From positions 1-64,000 of the forward strand of contig NZ_BMIJ01000004.1 of assembly GCF_014641945.1 (NCBI RefSeq): 64,000 nucleotides of DNA, given 5' to 3'. This stretch comes from Marinobacterium zhoushanense. Its GTDB lineage: Bacteria > Pseudomonadota > Gammaproteobacteria > Pseudomonadales > Balneatricaceae. This document shows, piece after piece, positions 26,273-34,672 of the stretch; position 1 is the stretch's first letter; each line of letters begins with the position of its first letter. The translations under genes were made by a program, and so were the position numbers. Below the pieces are notes generated by a model. That model ran no database searches. It saw only the letters and a program-made list of their open reading frames with translations, and was not told the origin of the DNA.

Positions 26273-26590
26273 CTACGCGCCGTAGTCCCGTTCCACTTTC
26301 GCAATCCTGGTCCTGAACGCAGAGTACCATTGCTCACGCCCCAGCTTTTGCGCCAGTTGATGCTCCAGATTGGACTTCCAGTTTCTGATCGATTCAAGGT
26401 CCGACCAGTAGGACACCGTAATCCCCACCTCTTCACGCGCAGACTCGACACCTAGAAAACCTGGCTGCCTAGACGCCAACTCGACCATTCTGGCGGCCAT
26501 TTCGCTGTAGCCGTTATCGTCTTCGGTGCGAACAGAGGTAAAGATAACCGCGTAGTAGGGAGGCTCGGGAGTTTGGGCAATAAGCGACAT
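26273..26590 (-). CDS. Antibiotic biosynthesis monooxygenase (ABM) domain protein
   Basis: 105 residues with the dimeric ferredoxin-like ABM fold: YYAVIFTSVRTEDDNGYSEMAARMVELASRQPGFLG and the SYWSDLESIRNWKSN strand-helix. Such proteins act on aromatic or polyketide substrates without cofactor, or degrade heme, but many have unknown roles. AAAGGAACC lies a little far upstream of the ATG. The gene lies 20 bp ahead of the cupin gene and 40 bp behind the VOC gene. Confidence 0.82.
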   Translation of the reverse strand: MSLIAQTPEPPYYAVIFTSVRTEDDNGYSEMAARMVELASRQPGFLGVESAREEVGITVSYWSDLESIRNWKSNLEHQLAQKLGREQWYSAFRTRIAKVERDYGA

Positions 26591-26630
26591 CGGATTATGG
26601 TTCCTTTGGCCTGTGGGGTTGGTATCAGCG

Positions 26631-27026
26631 CTACTCCGGCGTATGGCAGACCGCCTCTACATTGTTGCCATCCGGGTCGATCAGGAAGGCGCCGAAATAG
26701 TGTTCATGGTAGTGGGGTCGCAAACCCGGTGCGCCGTTATCCTTACCGCCGTGGGCCAGCCCCTGTTGATGGAACGCCTCTACGGCAGCTCGATTCGGGG
26801 CCGAAAAGGCAACATGCCGAGGCGTGTAATGCACCTTCGCTTCGATCACCCAGAACGCGGGCTGGCCCGCCGGACCGAAAGCACACATGCGGCGGGTCGG
26901 GAAATCGGCATCCCACTCAGCCACCAGTTCCATCTGCAGCGAGTAGCCCAGCGGCTTGAACGCCGCCTCGTAGAAGGCTTTGGTTGCCGGAAAATCGATG
27001 GTGTAGGTACTCAGATGGTCGATCAT
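26631..27026 (-). CDS. VOC-family (glyoxalase/dioxygenase superfamily) protein
   Basis: 131 residues forming one vicinal-oxygen-chelate unit pair: IDHLSTYTIDFPATKAFYEAAFKPLGY at the start, then HVAFSAPNRAAVEAFHQQGLAHGGKDNGAPGLR and YFGAFLIDPDGNNVEAVCH at the end. His at 3, His of HVAF and Glu of VEAV match the usual metal ligands. AAGGAG precedes the ATG by nine bases. It is the first of three small genes read in the same direction; a shared detoxification or small-molecule role is possible but not shown. Confidence 0.85.
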   Translation of the reverse strand: MIDHLSTYTIDFPATKAFYEAAFKPLGYSLQMELVAEWDADFPTRRMCAFGPAGQPAFWVIEAKVHYTPRHVAFSAPNRAAVEAFHQQGLAHGGKDNGAPGLRPHYHEHYFGAFLIDPDGNNVEAVCHTPE

Positions 27027-27236
27027 GACTCACTGCTCCTTGTGTTTTTGGTGGAGTGTACGCCTCAAGGGGATGGGTTAAAAAACCTAGTGCCACCAAC
27101 CGTACAGAAACACCTACCGCTTCCTACGGCGCGAATAGGTTTCAGTCTGTATCGGATTGTGTTTGCGGGCAAGCCAATCGCCTGCAACTGAACGATGAAA
27201 GAAGTTAAAAGTGGTCGTAGATGATGCAGCAAAGAC

Positions 27237-27252
27237 GGCTCCACCTGGAGCC
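27237..27252 (-). terminator. Short hairpin after the GH32 gene
   Basis: GGCTCC and GGAGCC pair across ACCT, 45 bp past the GH32 stop. On the minus strand the stem is followed by GTCTTTGC, a poor T-run. It may end the sucrose/fructan operon. Confidence 0.4.
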
Positions 27253-27297
27253 GCCCTTGGATAGAGGCGGTTTATAACCGGTTACAGAGCTTTACGA

Positions 27298-28788
27298 TCA
27301 GGCCTTCAGCGATTGAATCTCCAGTCGGTCCACCAACACCTCTCCCGCGGTAACCACCAGTGTCGTGCAATGCCCTGCCGAATTGAGCAGGGTATCGAAC
27401 TGGATGCTGGTCAGTGAATAGAGGCCATCGTTGACCAGCAGTTCGAGGCTGCCGTGCTCGATAAACCACTCCAGTTGAATCGCATCTCCCTCGCCCAGGG
27501 CAAGAGTAAAGTCGTGAGGATAGTAGCGGTCGAATCGCACATTGCCGTTTTCGCCCTGGCGTTGGTGGCGCAGGCGCAGGCCCTGGTCGTTACGCTGCAG
27601 GGTCAGCTCCGGCAGGTTTGAGGGCAGCAGGGATAGTTCGACCTGGCTCTCAGGGGCGAGTCTCAGATTGAGACGGCCGCGGGTTGGGCCGGATTGCGCG
27701 GTCAGTTGCAGTTGCTCTCCCCGACTCAGAGGGGTCGGTTCGGCGCTCTGGGGAGCAGGGTCAAGGACGCTGTTCAGTTCCGCGGCAAAACGCTGCGCCA
27801 GTCGCACGCCCTGTTCGTTGGCGACCAGGCGCAGTTCGCGCGGCAGGCTCATGGCCCCGCGCCAGCCGTTTTCCGGGATCTGGTTGGCATAGAGCCAATT
27901 GTTGAGCCAGGCGATGGCGATGCGGCGGCCGTCGGGTGCATCGGACCAGCTCTGGATGGCATAGAAGTCGCGGCTTTCGTCCATCAGCAGCACCTGTTCC
28001 GGTGCGTTGTCGTTGTGGAACCGCTCGCCGTCGAAATAGCCGACAAAGTACTGGGTGAAGGAGCCCCAACTGTCGTCGCCGGCGCCGACGCCGACCACCA
28101 GCACCCAACGACTGCCTTCACCGCCGATGACCGGCAGTTCGAACAAGTCCGGGCACTCCCAGGGGCCGGGAGTGTGTCTGCCCTGCCCTTCACCGAACTC
28201 ACTGGCCAGCGTCCAGTCGAGCAGGTTCGCGGATCGGTAGAAGCGGATCGACTGACCGCAGGCGAGCGCCATGATCCAGGCATTGGAGTCGGCGTGCCAG
28301 ATCACCTTTGGATCGCGGAAATCGCGGAAGCCCGGTGGTGCGATGATCGGGTTACCGGCGTATTTGCTCCAGCTTCGGCCCCGGTCGCGGCTGTAGGCGA
28401 TGCACTGCTCCTGCTCGTAGTCCTCCGGGCCATCGCCGGTGACACGGTGAGCAGTGTAGAACGCCAGCAGGCCGGGCTTGCCGTCGAACAGACCGCTGGT
28501 GTCGTTATGATCGACGATGGCGCTGCCGGAGAAGCACATGCCCCCTTCATCCGGGAACAACGCGGTATCCAGGTGCTGCCAGTGCAGCAGATCGGTGCTG
28601 ACCGCATGGCCCCAGTGCATCGGCCCCCACTCCAGTCCGTGCGGATAGTACTGATAGAACAGGTGGTACTCGCCATCGAAGTAGACCAGGCCGTTGGGAT
28701 CGTTCATCCAGCCTTGTGGTGGCGTAAAGTGTAGCGTCGGGCGCACCGGCGTCACGGCCGGTGCAGCCTGTTGTGCTGCAAGCGTCAT
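27298..28788 (-). CDS. Glycoside hydrolase family 32 (sucrose/fructan hydrolase)
   Basis: Cytoplasmic beta-fructosidase of 496 residues. The three GH32 catalytic motifs are present: GWMNDPNG (nucleophile Asp), FRDPKV (transition-state Asp) and ECPDLFEL (acid-base Glu). A C-terminal beta-sandwich module follows from about residue 330. No signal peptide is seen, so it hydrolyses sugar brought in by the adjacent ABC transporter. ATG 28788 is preferred; a TTG at 28839 lies inside the ATPase gene. Sucrose or short fructo-oligosaccharides fit best. Because uptake is by ABC transporter and not PTS, unphosphorylated sugar is the likely substrate. Confidence 0.92.
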   Translation of the reverse strand: MTLAAQQAAPAVTPVRPTLHFTPPQGWMNDPNGLVYFDGEYHLFYQYYPHGLEWGPMHWGHAVSTDLLHWQHLDTALFPDEGGMCFSGSAIVDHNDTSGLFDGKPGLLAFYTAHRVTGDGPEDYEQEQCIAYSRDRGRSWSKYAGNPIIAPPGFRDFRDPKVIWHADSNAWIMALACGQSIRFYRSANLLDWTLASEFGEGQGRHTPGPWECPDLFELPVIGGEGSRWVLVVGVGAGDDSWGSFTQYFVGYFDGERFHNDNAPEQVLLMDESRDFYAIQSWSDAPDGRRIAIAWLNNWLYANQIPENGWRGAMSLPRELRLVANEQGVRLAQRFAAELNSVLDPAPQSAEPTPLSRGEQLQLTAQSGPTRGRLNLRLAPESQVELSLLPSNLPELTLQRNDQGLRLRHQRQGENGNVRFDRYYPHDFTLALGEGDAIQLEWFIEHGSLELLVNDGLYSLTSIQFDTLLNSAGHCTTLVVTAGEVLVDRLEIQSLKA

Positions 28789-28831
28789 AGGGTATCCAGT
28801 AAGTCTAAACCTGTGGTGTACGTCTTGTTCC

Positions 28832-29965
28832 TCAGCCAACCTGCGCCTGCAGTTGCATTGGCGCCTTCTCCGGCACGGGTTTGGCGCTGCGCAGGCTCTT
28901 GCCGTTGCAGTCGAACAGATGGCAGCGGTCCAGGTTGAAGCTTAGATCGCAACGCTGTCCGGGCTGGATCTTGCTCAGCCCTCCCGCCTGCAGGATCAGC
29001 TCCTTGTCGGCGTAGCGGGCATAGACGTAGGTGGTACCGCCCAGATGTTCGACCACATCGACATCGACGCCGATCGGCACCTCGCCGTTGCTCTCCTCCT
29101 GCAGATGCTCGGGACGGATGCCGAGCTTGACCTTGGTCATTGGCGGCGCGTTGCTGATATCCGCCTCCAGTTCCACTTCACGGCCGCAGGGCAGGCACAG
29201 TTGCAGGCTGTCGCCGCTCTGGCCGGTCACGTTGCACTCAAAGAAGTTCATCCGCGGCGAGCCGATGAAACCGGCGACGAACTCGTTGACCGGGTTGAGG
29301 TAGAGCTCCAGTGGTGTACCCACCTGTTCGATGTTGCCCGCGCGCAGCACGACGATCTTGTCCGCCATGGTCATCGCTTCGGTCTGGTCGTGGGTCACGT
29401 AAATCATGGTGTTCTTGAGCTGGGCGTGAAGTTTGGCAATCTCCACCCGCATCTGTACGCGCAGCTCGGCATCCAGGTTGGAGAGCGGCTCGTCGAACAG
29501 GAACACCTTGGGGTTGCGCACGATGGTGCGGCCGATCGCCACGCGCTGGCGCTGGCCGCCGGAGAGCGCCTTGGGCTTGCGATCCAGCAGCGCCTCGAGC
29601 TGCAGGATCTGCGCGGCCTCGTCGACGCGGCGCTTGATCTCCGCCTTGGGTTTCTTGGCCATCTTCAGGCCGAACGCCATGTTCTCGCGCACGCTCATGT
29701 GCGGGTAGAGGGCGTAGGACTGGAACACCATCGCCACGCCACGACGGGAGGCCGCCACGGAGGTGACGCACTCGCCGTCGATGTGCAGGTCGCCCTCGCT
29801 GATCTCCTCGAGCCCGGCGATCATGCGCAGCAGCGTGGATTTGCCGCAACCGGAGGGGCCGACGAAGACGACGAACTCGCCATCCTGGATATCCAGGTCG
29901 ATGCCGTGGATGGTTTCCACCTCGCCGTAGCGCTTGAATACGTTGGTCAGTTTAAGATCTGCCAT
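28832..29965 (-). CDS. Sugar ABC transporter ATP-binding protein, MalK/UgpC type
   Basis: ATPase of a CUT1-class carbohydrate importer, 377 residues. Walker A GPSGCGKST, Q-loop VFQSYALYPHM, signature LSGGQRQRVAIGRT, Walker B VFLFDEPLSNLD and the H-loop YVTHDQTEAM are intact. The C-terminal OB-type regulatory domain (from about 240) contains the LGIRPEHL motif of MalK-like proteins. It is the fifth gene of the LacI-headed operon, just before GH32. Confidence 0.92.
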   Translation of the reverse strand: MADLKLTNVFKRYGEVETIHGIDLDIQDGEFVVFVGPSGCGKSTLLRMIAGLEEISEGDLHIDGECVTSVAASRRGVAMVFQSYALYPHMSVRENMAFGLKMAKKPKAEIKRRVDEAAQILQLEALLDRKPKALSGGQRQRVAIGRTIVRNPKVFLFDEPLSNLDAELRVQMRVEIAKLHAQLKNTMIYVTHDQTEAMTMADKIVVLRAGNIEQVGTPLELYLNPVNEFVAGFIGSPRMNFFECNVTGQSGDSLQLCLPCGREVELEADISNAPPMTKVKLGIRPEHLQEESNGEVPIGVDVDVVEHLGGTTYVYARYADKELILQAGGLSKIQPGQRCDLSFNLDRCHLFDCNGKSLRSAKPVPEKAPMQLQAQVG

Positions 29966-30033
29966 TTTTATTCTCCCGCCGGTCGCCTGCTTGTACGGGA
30001 CCGGCTGTATCGATTCACACTCGTAAATTCAGG

Positions 30034-30903
30034 TCAGCCCTTGATGCCGGCACCGGCCAGGCTGCGCACGAACATCTTCTGGAACGCCAGGAACACCGCC
30101 AGCACCGGCAGGGTGACGAAGGAGGCGTAGGCCATGATCTCGCCCCAGCCGACCTGTCGGCCGAAGAAGATCTGGATGCCGGGCATCACCGGGCGTGCGT
30201 CTTCGCCCTGCACCGCCATGATCGGCCAGATGTACTGGTTCCACATCAGCAGGAAGTGCAGGATCGCCACGGTGGCAAACACCGGCCCGGACATCGGCAC
30301 GATGATGTGGCGGTAGATCTGGAACGGCGTAGCGCCATCCAGTTCGGCAGCCTCGTCGAAATCCTTCGGGATATCACGAAAGAACTGGTAGAACAGGAAG
30401 ATGAAGAAGGAGTTGGCCACGAACGGCAGGATCTGCACCTCCAGGGTGTTGAGCCAGGAGCTCTTCAGTACCATCACCCCCTGCTCCCAGCCGATGGTGG
30501 GCAGCTTGGAGACCAGCAGCAGCAGCGGCACCACGATCGCCTCCAGCGGGATGATCATCAGCGCGATCACCGCGGACAGCACATACTTGCGCCCGCTCCA
30601 CTCCATCCGCGACAAGGTGAACGCCAGCAGGCTGTTGACGAACAGGCCCAGCACCACGGTGGCCGAGGTGATCAGCACCGAGTTGCGGAAGTAGAGCAGA
30701 ACATCGCTCTTGGCGAACACCTGACGGTAGTTCTCCAGCGACAGCTCGCCCACCGGCAGGATCGCGCGGATGCTGTAGAGGTCGGCAAAGATCTCCTGTT
30801 CCGGCTTGAGCGATGAAACCAGCATGAACAGCAGTGGGAACAGGAACACGTAACCGATGGCGAGCAGCAGCAGGTACCAGCCCAGTTTTTTCAGTTGAGT
30901 CAT
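30034..30903 (-). CDS. Sugar ABC transporter permease, MalG type
   Basis: Inner-membrane subunit of 289 residues with six predicted membrane segments; the first starts at about 13. The EAA loop reads DEAAELDGATPFQIYRHIIVPMSGP, where the coupling helix meets the ATPase. It lies 3 bp after the MalF-type permease gene, with which it forms the translocation pore. Confidence 0.92.
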   Translation of the reverse strand: MTQLKKLGWYLLLLAIGYVFLFPLLFMLVSSLKPEQEIFADLYSIRAILPVGELSLENYRQVFAKSDVLLYFRNSVLITSATVVLGLFVNSLLAFTLSRMEWSGRKYVLSAVIALMIIPLEAIVVPLLLLVSKLPTIGWEQGVMVLKSSWLNTLEVQILPFVANSFFIFLFYQFFRDIPKDFDEAAELDGATPFQIYRHIIVPMSGPVFATVAILHFLLMWNQYIWPIMAVQGEDARPVMPGIQIFFGRQVGWGEIMAYASFVTLPVLAVFLAFQKMFVRSLAGAGIKG

Positions 30904-30906
30904 CGC

Positions 30907-32031
30907 TTAGCCCTCCCGCTTGTCGAAGTAACGTTTCTGCAGCAGCGCAATCACCAGGATCACCAGGAAGAAGATCACGCTGATGGCGGAGCCATAGCCG
31001 ATATCCTGCTCGCGGAACCCCTTGGTCACGGCGTGGTACATCACGGTGGAGGTGGAGCCCTGGGGGCCGCCGCGGGTCATCACGTCGACCTGGGTGAAGA
31101 GGCCGAACGCCTGGATGGTGGTGCTGATGATGACGAACACGGTGGTGTTCTTCAGTCCCGGCAGGGTGACGTGCCAGAACTTGCTCCAGGTACCGGCGCC
31201 ATCCAGCTCGGCCGCTTCATACAGATCGGCGGATATCCCCTGCAGACCGGCGAGGAAGATCAGCATCTGCACGCCGGCGGCCTGCCAGGCGGACATCAGC
31301 ACGATGGAGGGCATCGCCCACTGCGGGTCGCCGAGCCAGTCGATCGGCCCGATCAGGCCGAAGGTCATCGCCTGCAGGTAGTGGTTGAACAGGCCCAGAT
31401 CGCGGTGGTAGAGGAAGCTCCAGACGATCGATACCACGACGATGGAGGTCACCACCGGCGAAAAGAATATGGTGCGGAACAGGTAGATCCCTTTCAGTTG
31501 GCGGTTGATCAGCAGCGCCAGCCCCAATGCCATGCCGCACTGCAGGGGCACCACCAGCAGCACGAACTGCAGGGTGTTCAGAAAGGATTGGATAAACAGC
31601 GGATCCTTCGCCAATACCACCAGGCGCTTATCGCCCAGCTGCCAGCTGGTCAGTTCCTTGTAGCCCTCATAGGCGGGATCCTGACGCAGCAGGGTACGCA
31701 GCCGCGGATAGGTCGGCTCGCCGTCGGCGTCTCGCTGCACCTCGCCATTGTCCGTTACCGGCTCCTGTACCAACCAGTTCACGCTGAGCAGGCGGTCGTA
31801 GTTGCGCATGCCGACCCATTCGGTCTCGTTCGGAGACAGCAGGCGCTGGTCGGTGAAGGACATCGTCACCGCCATCAGGAACGGCAGGATCAGGAACATG
31901 AACAGCCCCAGCAGCGCCGGCGTGCTCAACAGGAAGACGTAACGACGCCTGGGCGGTCGGTAGGGCTCAGCCGCACGCTCCGAGGGGGTCGGCAGTGCAG
32001 TGCACTTTAATGCTGAAGTATCCGCATTCAT
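30907..32031 (-). CDS. Sugar ABC transporter permease, MalF type
   Basis: Inner-membrane subunit of 374 residues. After the first membrane segment (about 32-55) there is a polar insertion of some 80 residues, a MalF-like periplasmic domain, before the remaining segments. The EAA loop reads YEAAELDGAGTWSKFWHVTLPGL. It is placed between the binding-protein gene and the MalG-type partner. Confidence 0.92.
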   Translation of the reverse strand: MNADTSALKCTALPTPSERAAEPYRPPRRRYVFLLSTPALLGLFMFLILPFLMAVTMSFTDQRLLSPNETEWVGMRNYDRLLSVNWLVQEPVTDNGEVQRDADGEPTYPRLRTLLRQDPAYEGYKELTSWQLGDKRLVVLAKDPLFIQSFLNTLQFVLLVVPLQCGMALGLALLINRQLKGIYLFRTIFFSPVVTSIVVVSIVWSFLYHRDLGLFNHYLQAMTFGLIGPIDWLGDPQWAMPSIVLMSAWQAAGVQMLIFLAGLQGISADLYEAAELDGAGTWSKFWHVTLPGLKNTTVFVIISTTIQAFGLFTQVDVMTRGGPQGSTSTVMYHAVTKGFREQDIGYGSAISVIFFLVILVIALLQKRYFDKREG

Positions 32032-32061
32032 GGGGTAGGTCTCACTATTGATCGCTTGAAT

Positions 32062-32087
32062 CCGCCGCCCCTCTTCCAGGGCGACGG
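32062..32087 (-). promoter_or_regulatory. Intercistronic hairpin between binding protein and permease
   Basis: On the minus strand CCGTCGCCCT pairs with AGGGGCGGCGG with small mismatches around a GGAAG loop, between the binding-protein stop and the first permease start. Such hairpins commonly stabilise the upstream binding-protein message and reduce read-through, giving more binding protein than membrane subunits. Function here is inferred from position. Confidence 0.5.
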
Positions 32088-32107
32088 AGGTTTAACGACC
32101 GTTTTTA

Positions 32108-33379
32108 TTAGTTGAAGCCATAGCCTTTGTTGTCGGCTATGTTGCGCTCGATGGTATCGACCGCCTCATCCAGTGCGTCCTGCACATTGGCGCCATCCTT
32201 GATGTTGCGCGCCATGGTCTCGAAGGTGCTGGAGATGATCGGGTATGCCGGAGTCGCCGGACGCAGCTTGGCGTAGGCGGCCGAGTAGTCGTAGAAGAAG
32301 CGCCAGTCGCCGCCCTCGCGGTAGTGGTTGGTCATGCGTGCCGCAGCAGGAGTGGACGGGATCATGCCGGTCACTTCGGACATCTCGGCTATTTCGGAGG
32401 GCTGCAGGATAAACTCGACGAACTTCGCCGCACCTTCCGGGTTGGCGCAGGACTTGGTCACGCCCCACTGCCAGGAGCCACCACCTACGACCGGGCCATG
32501 ACCGAAGTCCGGTACCGGCATCACTACCAGATCCTCGCCCCAGCGCTGCGAGTGGTTGCCCATCTCCCAACTGCCGACGTAGTCAAGCGCCGAGCGGCCC
32601 TGGATGAACGCCTTGTCGTCGCTCGGATTGCGGTCCACGTAGCCCTTCTCGAACAGGTCCTGGAAGAACTCGCCCCAAGCCAGCCCCGACTTGCCGTTCA
32701 GCACGCCCTCGGCTGCGAGGTAGTTGGCGCGGTCGATCTGATCGCCGCCGAAACTCTGCAGCATTGGGGTGTAGCCGTAGGAATACCACTCGCCGGTCCA
32801 GCCGGTACGCATCGACAGTGGATAGGGGTATTCGCCCGAGGCTTTCAGCTTGGCAAGCGCGTCAAGCAGCTCCTCCTTACTCCAGGGCTGCTCCATGGTG
32901 GCCTGACGGATGCCGTATTTATCCAGGATCGACTTGCGGGTGAACAGCGCCAGTGCCACGTCGAACTGACCTACAGAGTAGACCTGGCCCTTGTAGGTAC
33001 CCTTGGCACTGTCGATCAGGCTGTCCAGCGCCTCCTTGGAGACCAGCCCCTCAAGCGGGCGCAGGTAGCCGGACCAGGCGAAGTTCGGCACCACCGGCTG
33101 ATCCATGTCGAGGATACAGGGCAGTTCGTTGGCCAGCGCCGCAGCGGTAACGGTCTCGGTGTAGGAGCCTTCCGGAATCATCTCGGCTACCACGCGCCAC
33201 TTGTCCTGAGACTTGTTGAAGCGATCAATGGCATCCTTGCTGACCTGAATCTCCGCGATATTGCTGGTCTCGTGGCGCCAGAGCTTGATCTCCGCCGGCG
33301 CAGCAGAGGCACCGACAGCGGAAACTGACAACGTTGTCATTACAGCGTAAGGCAGAAGAGAGAGGTAGGTGTTTTTCAT
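32108..33379 (-). CDS. Sugar ABC transporter periplasmic binding protein, family 1
   Basis: 423 residues with a signal peptide of about 26 residues (ends ASA before APAEIKLWRH). The body matches carbohydrate-binding proteins of CUT1 systems: RFNKSQDKWRVVAEMIPEGSY, then WSKEELLDALAKLKASG and a Trp/Gly-rich GGGSWQWGVTKS late motif. AAAGGA precedes the ATG. Codons 14-18 contain a perfect copy of the LacI operator found upstream of the operon. With GH32 and LacI it points to sucrose or fructo-oligosaccharide uptake. Confidence 0.92.
   Translation of the reverse strand: MKNTYLSLLPYAVMTTLSVSAVGASAAPAEIKLWRHETSNIAEIQVSKDAIDRFNKSQDKWRVVAEMIPEGSYTETVTAAALANELPCILDMDQPVVPNFAWSGYLRPLEGLVSKEALDSLIDSAKGTYKGQVYSVGQFDVALALFTRKSILDKYGIRQATMEQPWSKEELLDALAKLKASGEYPYPLSMRTGWTGEWYSYGYTPMLQSFGGDQIDRANYLAAEGVLNGKSGLAWGEFFQDLFEKGYVDRNPSDDKAFIQGRSALDYVGSWEMGNHSQRWGEDLVVMPVPDFGHGPVVGGGSWQWGVTKSCANPEGAAKFVEFILQPSEIAEMSEVTGMIPSTPAAARMTNHYREGGDWRFFYDYSAAYAKLRPATPAYPIISSTFETMARNIKDGANVQDALDEAVDTIERNIADNKGYGFN
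33326..33339. promoter_or_regulatory. Intragenic LacI operator copy TGACAACGTTGTCA
   Basis: A perfect 14-bp palindrome containing GACAACGTTGTC, identical to the two sites upstream of lacI, lies in the signal-peptide part of the binding-protein gene (it encodes Thr-Thr-Leu-Ser). It is about 1.13 kb from the upstream sites. A downstream roadblock or loop-forming auxiliary operator is the likely role. Confidence 0.65.
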
Positions 33380-33425
33380 CGTATGTCCTTTATTGTTATT
33401 TTGCCTTGTGAATGTGTACAGCGTT

Positions 33426-34439
33426 TCAGGCTTTCAGCCGATGCGACTCACGCACAATCGGTGAAAAGGGTATCAACCGGGTGCTCCTGTCATCCATCCG
33501 GTTGAACAGACAACGTAGCGCGGCTCGGCCCATTTCGAGATGCGGCAGCTCCATCGTCGTCAGGCCAGGAGTCAGGCCCGGCGCGATCAGGCGCTGGTTG
33601 TCAAAACTGGTAACGGCCAGGTCGCGACCGACCTGCAAGCCAAAGCGTGCAAGCAGGAAATAAACCTGCATCGCGAATTCGTCCTTGCCACAGACCAGCG
33701 CCGTGGGGCGCTTGTCCAACGCCATCAGACTGCCGACGGCAGACTCGACACAGGCGGACTCGGCAGGCTCATCGAAACGCGGCTCACCCCGCACGATCAG
33801 TTCGGCATCGAACGCGATACCCGCCTCGTCGAGCGCACGACGGTAACCCTCCAGGCGCTTCTGTGCCGCCACGATCTGCGGGTTCAGCGTGATCATGCCG
33901 ATGCGGGTGTGCCCCTGCTCTATCAATAGCCGGGTCGCATCGTAACCGGCCTGCACCTCATCGGGCACGAAAGTGGGTAGCACCGCTTCGGTGGTGAAGC
34001 AGTTCACCAGCACCGACGGCACCTGTAGCATCTCTTGCGGCAGCTCAATCTCGCGGTGGTAGTAACTGGCGTAGACCAGCGCCTCGACCCGTCGCTCCAG
34101 CAGCATATCGATGGCGCGCTGCTGACGCTTGCGATCATGCTCTATATTCACCACCATCAGCACCTTGTCGTGCTCGCTGGCCACCTCCTGCGCGCCGAGC
34201 AACAGCTCGCCGGCATAGGGCTGGGTGACCACTTCGTCGGAGATAAAACCGATCACGCCCGACTTCTGGTTACGCATCATGCGGGCGGCACTGTTGGGGC
34301 GGTAGCCCAGAGCATCGATGGCTGCCTGCACACGCTCACGGGTCTCCTCGCGCACGCCGGCGTCGTTATTGATCACCCGGGATACGGTTTTGAAGGAGGT
34401 GCCGGCATGTTCGGCTACATCTTTGATCGATACCATCAC
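33426..34439 (-). CDS. LacI-family transcriptional regulator
   Basis: 337 residues. The N-terminal HTH reads VSIKDVAEHAGTSFKTVSRVINNDAGVREETRERV, followed by the LacI hinge GYRPNSAARMMR and a periplasmic-binding-like effector domain. It heads the operon that continues with the binding protein 46 bp later. Two copies of its likely operator overlap the promoter in front of it, so it should repress itself, the transporter and GH32, and perhaps the divergent frc genes. The inducer is probably sucrose, fructose or a derivative. Confidence 0.93.
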   Translation of the reverse strand: MMVSIKDVAEHAGTSFKTVSRVINNDAGVREETRERVQAAIDALGYRPNSAARMMRNQKSGVIGFISDEVVTQPYAGELLLGAQEVASEHDKVLMVVNIEHDRKRQQRAIDMLLERRVEALVYASYYHREIELPQEMLQVPSVLVNCFTTEAVLPTFVPDEVQAGYDATRLLIEQGHTRIGMITLNPQIVAAQKRLEGYRRALDEAGIAFDAELIVRGEPRFDEPAESACVESAVGSLMALDKRPTALVCGKDEFAMQVYFLLARFGLQVGRDLAVTSFDNQRLIAPGLTPGLTTMELPHLEMGRAALRCLFNRMDDRSTRLIPFSPIVRESHRLKA

Positions 34440-34456
34440 AGAATCGCTCGATGAAT

Positions 34457-34468
34457 GACAACGTTGTC
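34457..34468. promoter_or_regulatory. LacI operator O1 (GACAACGTTGTC)
   Basis: A perfect 12-bp palindrome with the central CG typical of LacI-family operators, just downstream of the predicted -10 box of the lacI promoter, so it would cover the transcription start. Identical to the sites at 34487-34498 and 33327-33338. Confidence 0.8.
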
Positions 34469-34471
34469 GAA

Positions 34472-34500
34472 CATTAATCCAATATCGACAACGTTGTCAA
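34472..34500 (-). promoter_or_regulatory. Predicted sigma-70 promoter of the lacI/GH32 operon
   Basis: On the minus strand TTGACA (34500-34495) and TTAATG (34477-34472) are 17 bp apart. The -35 box is consensus and lies inside operator O2. The -10 box matches moderately. The layout, with one operator on the -35 and one past the -10, fits simple repression. Confidence 0.65.
34487..34498. promoter_or_regulatory. LacI operator O2 (GACAACGTTGTC)
   Basis: Second perfect copy of the palindrome, 30 bp centre-to-centre from O1 (about three helical turns, same face) and overlapping the predicted -35 box. It is also about 180 bp upstream of frcB, which is read the other way. Confidence 0.8.
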
Positions 34501-34672
34501 ATCCTACTCACCTTAAACATGAGATTTTCTTCATCTGCACTCTATTTCAATTGTTAACAAAAAAAATCTTTGCCGACATTCGCCGTTCATTTCCCGGTCA
34601 TTTAATCGATCCTACCCAGCGGCCAATCCGCTGCAAAACGCTCGATAAAAAATAAAACAACGGGAGTTCCAC

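Noticed and set aside
30895..32010. 371-codon open frame on the plus strand opposite the MalF-type permease
   Set aside because: It is an antisense shadow of a clear permease gene, with the His/Gln/Arg-rich composition typical of such shadows in GC-rich DNA.
34551..34560. TTGTTAACAA palindrome upstream of frcB as a second LacI-type operator
   Set aside because: It lacks the CG centre and differs from the three GACAACGTTGTC copies; short AT-rich palindromes are common, so it is only mentioned as a possibility.
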